A model generated the notes under the pieces. The model was not told the DNA's origin. It did not search any database and saw nothing but the letters and a program-made list of their open reading frames with translations. From Sipunculus nudus (Eukaryota > Annelida > Sipuncula > Golfingiida > Sipunculidae), in NCBI GenBank assembly GCA_026874595.1, contig CM049315.1, forward strand, positions 60,076,889 through 60,140,888: a stretch of DNA of 64,000 nt, in the 5' to 3' direction. The number at the start of each line of letters is the position of its first letter. Position 1 is the first letter of the stretch. Positions 58,701-64,000 of the stretch are shown here, piece after piece. The translations under genes were made by a program, and so were the position numbers.

Positions 58701-61700
58701 TGACAGTTGGCACCGCAACATCAAAAGACAGCACCTTCAGTATCAAATGCTCCATACGCAGCACCTGAAATTCAAGAAGAATAAGTCAATTCAGGAAAAG
58801 GCCTATTTAAGAGTACTCAAGACAACCATTAGAGTAAAAAAGTCTTGGCATGAACTTATTACAGTAAAATATCACAATTAACACTTGAAAAACCTTGACA
58901 CCTGATGGAAGGTTAAAATCACTTGAAGAAATAAAATGTTTTTAAAATTTACGGGTAAACCTAATTACACTTCTGTCTGCAAGATACTTATAAGCTGAAG
59001 CTGGACTGAATGACAAGCACTGTCACCCACCTGTTTCTTTGTGTAAGTGTCATCTGTGATGAACACAAACTCCCCAACATCTGGGGGATAGATCTCTTCA
59101 AACTTCCTGTAAACAAATATATGCAGGATTATTGACTTTTTGCCAAAGTTCTTATCTGATGATCACTACCAACTTGTGCTCAAAGCTGCTACTTATACCG
59201 AATAGTTACTATTTTTAAAACTTGAGGTACAGTCCATCTATTATGCAGCTCATATTATACACACTGGCAACTATCTGATGTTAGTTACATACTGTAAAAA
59301 AATAGTTTTTCAAAGATTTAACAAAACATTGCTGGAAAATAACAGACACTGTGGCACCCCCTCCCCCTAAATTTAAAGCAGAATTATTGAAAATATGGTT
59401 AATGACTATGTGATTTATATTTTAACAGAAAGAAGCATTAGTCCAGGGTATAGGGTTCATATTATATACGTAGGAACTTACGCAGCCAAGAACATGCTGG
59501 CAGCCCCTACAAGTTGTAGCTTCCCTCGTAGAACAGACATCTGAGACAAGAAGCGATCAATGTAGTTGACAGACAGACATAGGGTTTCCCTGTGAAGCTT
59601 ATACTCCTCAGCTACTTCCACCAGCCAGTCGACGAGGATGCACCGCATGCTGTTTGTGATATCAGGCTGCTTCTTCATGTAATGAGGCTTGGGTTGATGC
59701 CGCAACTACAAAATAAATGTCCGTAAATTTACATACATAGGTTACATACACCTTGTAAAGCTGTTAGACCATCTACCATCGTATAACTTAAACATGGTCT
59801 TGCATTTAATTTTATTGCTCCTATGGAAACCAACAGCTATCTGTCTAATCATTTTAAATACTAAACTCATTTATGAAGTATGCTCATTTTATAAAAATTT
59901 CAGGTTTATTTAGGACTTTCTGGGTGCCTTATTTCTAACCCCCCCCAACCATCTTTACATTCAACCAATTAGAATAATTTTAAATAATTACACCTTAAGC
60001 TAAGACCAAAGTCTTGAAAGGCTCCAGTCCTTTTGCGAGTAAATAAAAAAAAAAAACTTTTTTTTAAAGTATTATGACAAGAAAAGCTTTATATAGTAAA
60101 CTCAAATGTACAACTACAACAGTAATTGCATACCTCACATTCTCTTAGGTATCTATAGATTTCTGCAGAGTATTCAGGAACTGTCAGGATCTTGTTCATA
60201 CGCTCTTCCTCCGTGTCTAGTGTATCTGATGAGTGACATGATGAAATATCTAACACCATGGGAGATTCTGAAAAATAATCAAGTACAAACCATTTAATCT
60301 GACACTAGCAATATGGCCTGGGAGAGCCTTTGAATTTTTTATCACAAACATGAAAAAATGAAGGGCTCCTAAAGCAATTAAATTAATACAACTAACTAAA
60401 CACTGACATGGATTGTGTAGCACATGCAAAGTTATTTAACGTCACATGCAAATGCAAAGAAAATATTCAAAATGCATGGCTTTACAAATGCATTTGCAAA
60501 TGAATCCCCGGAAGGTTAAAATATAACTAACCAACAAAAACCTTTTATAAGAGATTAAAAGACTCATCAAGCTTATGAAACATTGTGGTAACACATCAGC
60601 AAAATGTTTCAAAATAATTATTTGCCTACCATATGTTTATTTTAAATGTGAACAAAAGTTAAGCAAAAAGACCAGATTAAAAAGGACATTCTGCAAAAGT
60701 ACCTTACAACATAGGAAATGACAAGGATCCAAACTATTCCACTGCTCCCGGAGCAAACGGTAACCAATAACGGCCATTTCAGACGGGCCTTGTTGACATG
60801 CACCTTGTTGACACATGCAAGTGCTGTGTCAATACATTCAGGTCAAATGTGCTCGCAATCCAGGGTAATTCTGGTAACCCAGAGTTTACCAATTACGGAA
60901 CCCCCCCCCCCCCTTTCAATTATATGTACAACTATAGAATATCTGAGACCTCTAGCGGTAGCAATATAAAAAGGGGGTTTTCTACCACAGTTTGTAGCTT
61001 TTTAAGCCTTATTTCATGTTTCGTTCTTAATTTTATATTAATAATTTGTCAAGCCCATCAAATCGTTTTGTTCTGACAGTTTCTTTCAATGTAAAGTGTC
61101 CCATTTGAGACTTTAACTGCACCCGAATTTTCGGTCATTGTTTTATTTAACTTCATAAATACACCATTTATACATACCAGCAATGGGAGTGTCTTCTATT
61201 ATGATAGGTTCTGGCTCTCTTGTCCTGGCATTTGGCAAGACTGTCGTCTGCTCAGCACAGACCATATGGACTTCTGAGGGGAATGACTGTGTAGGAATGA
61301 CTTGATCATCAACATGAATACTGAAACCTTGGGTCTGCAGGGATGAGGTGGGGACACTGAACGCAGACTTTTTGCTTTGACATGGTGCATTGTTTACAAA
61401 ACCAACTTGGCCCTCTGTTGAAAGGCCCTGCAACATAGAAAACAATCCAAAATAATTTTAAATAATTACAGAAGCGCTTAAAATGTATAAGCATATGTTG
61501 TCCTGACCTTAATTTAATCAGAGATTTTAAAATATATTAAGAGAAGACTTTACTTTTTGAAAGTTTAACCTGCAAAAATGCACGACTTACCTTCGGTTTG
61601 GCTGCTCTTGAAGGTTGGATTCTTGTTTGGTTGGTTATAACCCCGAGGGCGGCTCTCTTGGTTGCTGGTGGTTTGCCCTGCATATCTCCACCTTTAGTTT

Positions 61701-61788
61701 TCCTTAATGCAGGGTGTGAAGAGTTCTCTGCACCGTCTTGGTGGATTATGAAGCCGGAGGTAGCGGTGTTTCCAAAGAGGGTCGACAT
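55704..61788 (-). CDS. CCNA2: Cyclin A (CCNA2 type), 9 coding exons
   Basis: Regulatory subunit that activates CDK1/CDK2 in S phase and at mitotic entry and directs them to substrates. Exons, 5' to 3' on the - strand: 61788-61591, 61427-61178, 60267-60134, 59705-59482, 59106-59031, 58764-58636, 57932-57819, 57477-57344, 55752-55704. All introns are GT-AG, and the joined frame is 1308 nt (435 residues; human 432). Seen in the sequence: D-box RAALGVITN (45-53); ABBA motif FSIHVD (101-106); N-terminal cyclin box with MRCILVDW (214-221), the hydrophobic docking patch that reads MRAIL in human; K270 and E299, the usual CDK contacts; and a C-terminal cyclin box ending [11 protein letters not shown]. 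The start has A at -3. It is assigned to the cyclin A family with high certainty. Invertebrates usually have one cyclin A, so the CCNA2 symbol reflects synteny with EXOSC9. Confidence 0.96.
55753..57343. other. Cyclin A intron 8
   Basis: Holds the dispersed repeat shared with 12510 (at about 56085-56150). It also holds a perfect 14-bp inverted repeat, GGTTCTCAGGCACC, at about 56732 and in reverse at about 56990, which could mark a small MITE of about 270 bp. No gene was seen. Confidence 0.45.
57344..57477 (-). CDS. CCNA2: Cyclin A exon 8
   Basis: Codes [40 protein letters not shown] and YKQA plus two bases of a Lys codon at the donor GTAAGT. Reading through the donor gives TAA at once, so intron retention would make a shortened C-terminus. 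Confidence 0.95.
57819..57932 (-). CDS. CCNA2: Cyclin A exon 7
   Basis: Follows a long pyrimidine tract and CAG. It codes [20 protein letters not shown] then [18 protein letters not shown], in phase 0 at the donor GTAGGT. Confidence 0.96.
58636..58764 (-). CDS. CCNA2: Cyclin A exon 6
   Basis: Codes [40 protein letters not shown] and LAM, in phase 0 at the donor GTAAGT. RMEHLxLKVLxFD closes the first cyclin box. Confidence 0.97.
59031..59106 (-). CDS. CCNA2: Cyclin A exon 5
   Basis: Follows the acceptor TTTACAG and codes the split Ala, then [20 protein letters not shown] and YTKKQ, in phase 0 at the donor GTGGGT. The KxEE and YPPxV motifs are typical of A/B cyclins. Confidence 0.97.
59482..59705 (-). 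CDS. CCNA2: Cyclin A exon 4 (cyclin box, docking patch)
   Basis: Codes [60 protein letters not shown] and [14 protein letters not shown], then a split Ala at the donor GTAAGT. The hydrophobic patch M-I-L-W and the Gln of KLQLVG are kept, with Cys at the Ala position of MRAIL. Confidence 0.98.
60134..60267 (-). CDS. CCNA2: Cyclin A exon 3
   Basis: Follows the acceptor TTTTTCAG. It codes [20 protein letters not shown] through [15 protein letters not shown], in phase 0 at the donor [16 protein letters not shown] corresponds to the helix that packs on the cyclin box in other cyclin A proteins. Confidence 0.94.
61178..61427 (-). CDS. CCNA2: Cyclin A exon 2 (ABBA motif)
   Basis: Follows the acceptor TTGCAG and codes residues 67-149, including GFSIHVDDQ (human: AFTIHVDEA). 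It ends one base into a codon at the donor GTATGT. Confidence 0.92.
61591..61788 (-). CDS. CCNA2: Cyclin A exon 1 (start, D-box)
   Basis: Codes residues 1-66, [19 protein letters not shown].. to RAAKPK, and ends in phase 0 at the donor GTAAGT. It contains the destruction box R45-A-A-L-G-V-I-T-N53, preceded by Lys. Confidence 0.92.
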
Positions 61789-62110
61789 GTTGCAACGGAT
61801 CCCAGACTCAAGCTATGCACTGTCCGAGGTTCAAGCAGAGGTTTTCCTGGATGCTACAGGTTGAATTGCATCAAAATTGCACAGTTCACACGCTTACTGG
61901 CTCGACCAACTTCGGTTGAAGCAGCTTCAAGCCCTTTAAAGTAAAGAATTGGCCGAGAAAGCTCAAATTTTGGACTTGTTAGCTGCAGAGAACTTACAAC
62001 GAGCGGCTACAGGTCAGTAGCAGCTGAGATCGTTAAATTCCCCGCGAGCTAACCAAGTGGCCAATCAGCGTGCAGCTGGCTCCCGAGTCACGATGCAACT
62101 GCCTCGACTG
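61789..62110 (-). promoter_or_regulatory. Candidate cyclin A promoter and 5' UTR
   Basis: Two CCAAT boxes lie upstream of the start: ATTGG at 61948-61952 (CCAAT on the - strand) and CCAAT at 62061-62065 (+ strand). A TTTAAA lies about 13 bp downstream of the first. Cell-cycle promoters, including vertebrate cyclin A, commonly combine NF-Y-bound CCAAT boxes with a CHR element, but no perfect TTTGAA was placed here. The region is also clearly richer in GC than its surroundings. Confidence 0.45.
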
Positions 62111-63184
62111 ACCTCGTTCCCATATATTGCGGGAGATTTTGAAGTCCGGTCCGCTTCCGGCGAACTAAATAAAAATGAGATTTACACTGTGATTTTCCAA
62201 GTTGTATTCTTCTTACTTTCCGAATATGAAAAATTCAATACTTTATCATGTGAATTTTGATAAATTTTACAATTAAAGCGAAGAAATAGTAGCTCGGCTA
62301 AACCCGTGAAATTGATTGACCTGATTGCATATTTAGATCAACTGTCTTGTAAACATGAAACACGTGTAGTGACTTGCAGCAACCACCGGGCGCGCGCGTC
62401 GCAAACAGACGGATTAATTCTATTTATAATAGAAGGTTTTAAAGAGAAAGGACCGCACTGCAATAATAAGGGCTAAACATGTTACGATCACTGTGTGAAC
62501 AAGCCGAATACGTGTAAGCGATGTGAAAAGAACTACAAGGGTTCAAGACAAGAATTGCATATCAAACGAGAGTGCCCCGCCCACCTGCATTTGGTCTGGA
62601 GCTTGTTTACAATTGTATGACAGGCGGTTCACAAATATATACAAGTTATAACATGATATGAGAATGCGTGGTTGGATCAAGGTGTTGGCTGCCAATGCTA
62701 TATATAGAAACAAGGGCCTACAGCCGGTATTAACTTAGTAATAGCAACGTGCCCATTTATAAATGAGGGTTTAAGGGTTGGAGAGCTCGATCTTGCCAAG
62801 GACTTGTTTAGGTCGGACATAATACAGTATGTTAGTAGGCCTGGTATCTGGAAATTTCAAATTAACAAAATAAATTGTTTTGGGCGTTTGTCATCATTTA
62901 CAGGTGTTAAAGTGAACTTTGCAATTGTATGTTGGGGGGGGGGGGGGCATATAGCCTATATACCATCTGCATATAATTGCTCATTGAACAAAGTTCAGTA
63001 TAGGGCCTATGTCACTTTTACAGTCTGAGCGGTCAAATATTTGGCCATTCTAGCTTGGTCTCCCATGAGTTATAGATATTGCGTTCTGGCATATTGTACC
63101 TACCATCGGGAGTGCAGGCCTCAATTATATAAGATGGCATGTGGTAAAATAAAAATATTTATAATTATACATCATATAATAGCC

Positions 63185-63240
<56 letters not shown>

Positions 63241-64000
63241 TAGGTCTATCTATTATTGTTAAAATCATCGTGTTTTTTTTATTTTTCATAAGTATATATA
63301 TATATAGCTAGGCGCAACATGAATTCAAAAGGAAGTTATTGCGGGACAAGAGATGACATTTGCGTTGTTTGCAGGACATTTCAAGTGGTTTAACAACCGG
63401 TCTGTCAGGACCAGCTCATGTCGCCGTGGAGTAGTTCTCAAGTAGGCAACAATGGCCCGCCCTCATTTCCAAATTAGCAGAAGCGTGCACCCTGGCCTGA
63501 GCTCCTGTCAACCAACCTGATGACTTTTCCGTTCTCTTGTTCATGTTACGCGCTAGTGCGCCCTAATTTGTGGACAAGAGCGCATTACCATTGACAGAGG
63601 ATCGCTTGTGTGACACCAGAAAAGATCAGCTGTTGTGAATTGTTTTTGTAAAGTCATACACAAACCAACTGCAAAAGGCAAATCCGGGAATGTTAACTGC
63701 AAACAAATTAGAACAGAGACAACTGTTAAGTTCGGTGAAAGGAACAGGTTATATTGCGCGAAGTCAATAGCGTCCCCACCCCTACAGAAAACTAAAGTTT
63801 ATAAAATCATTTATGATAGCAGTGATCTGATATTTCTCTCATTGTTATGTATTAGCGTAAATTATGGATAAAGGGAACCGGCTGCGGCTTGGTAGTAGAA
63901 GGGATTAAACATATTTAAGATGGGGCCTGAGCCAAAGCAGGGTGGTGGGCTCAGCCAAGAAAAGTCGGGAAGACGGCAAAATGGTTAAGATTAATGCTAA
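62111..64000. other. Upstream flank of cyclin A, no supportable gene
   Basis: Contains a CG-rich patch (GGGCGCGCGCGTCGC at about 62390), a G homopolymer at about 62934-62947 and a (TA)n microsatellite. Open frames up to 78 codons look random. Confidence 0.45.
63187..63237. repeat. (TA)n microsatellite
   Basis: About 25 uninterrupted TA dinucleotides. Confidence 0.98.

Overview
This is an intron-rich animal nuclear DNA window, AT-rich and full of repeats. It is most likely from a mollusc and probably a bivalve. The evidence is the very large introns filled with tandem-repeat-cored mobile elements of a type described in bivalves, tRNA-headed SINE-like copies, and a cyclin A whose core ([23 protein letters not shown]) looks molluscan. 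No bacterial features, rRNA or intact tRNA genes were seen.

Two complete protein-coding genes could be assembled exon by exon, with every junction and reading frame checked by hand. EXOSC9 (exosome subunit Rrp45/PM-Scl-75) lies on the + strand from 5595 to 42775 in 14 coding exons encoding 448 residues. Cyclin A (CCNA2 type) lies on the - strand from 61788 down to 55704 in 9 coding exons encoding 435 residues. They are convergent neighbours, as EXOSC9 and CCNA2 are in the human genome, so this looks like an ancient conserved gene pair. Here the two stop codons are separated by about 12.9 kb of repeat-filled DNA.

Layout: 1-5594 is AT-rich upstream DNA with no supportable gene. EXOSC9 intron 1 holds a pogo/Tigger-like TA-flanked element (5740-7125), a chimeric element (7475-8027) and a tandem-array element (8039-10179). 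Introns 3, 4 and 8 hold large Helitron/Helentron-like non-autonomous elements, some nested inside each other. Intron 5 carries a 16-bp minisatellite. Intron 12 is built almost entirely of two minisatellites, one copied from its 5' splice junction and one resembling its 3' splice junction. The intergenic region 42776-55700 contains more elements of the same kind, a SINE-like copy and a 34-bp minisatellite. Region 61789-64000 is the upstream side of cyclin A, with two CCAAT boxes near the start.

The most interesting material is not the two genes but the repeats: (i) several element families sharing one architecture (5' hairpin, short microsatellite, tandem-repeat core, inverted subterminal repeat, 3' hairpin, and in most families a CTAG or CTGG end); (ii) the palindrome GGTGGCGCCACC recurring in families that otherwise differ; (iii) six exact copies of a triple nuclear-receptor half-site at a 289-bp spacing; and (iv) the splice-junction-derived minisatellites of intron 12.
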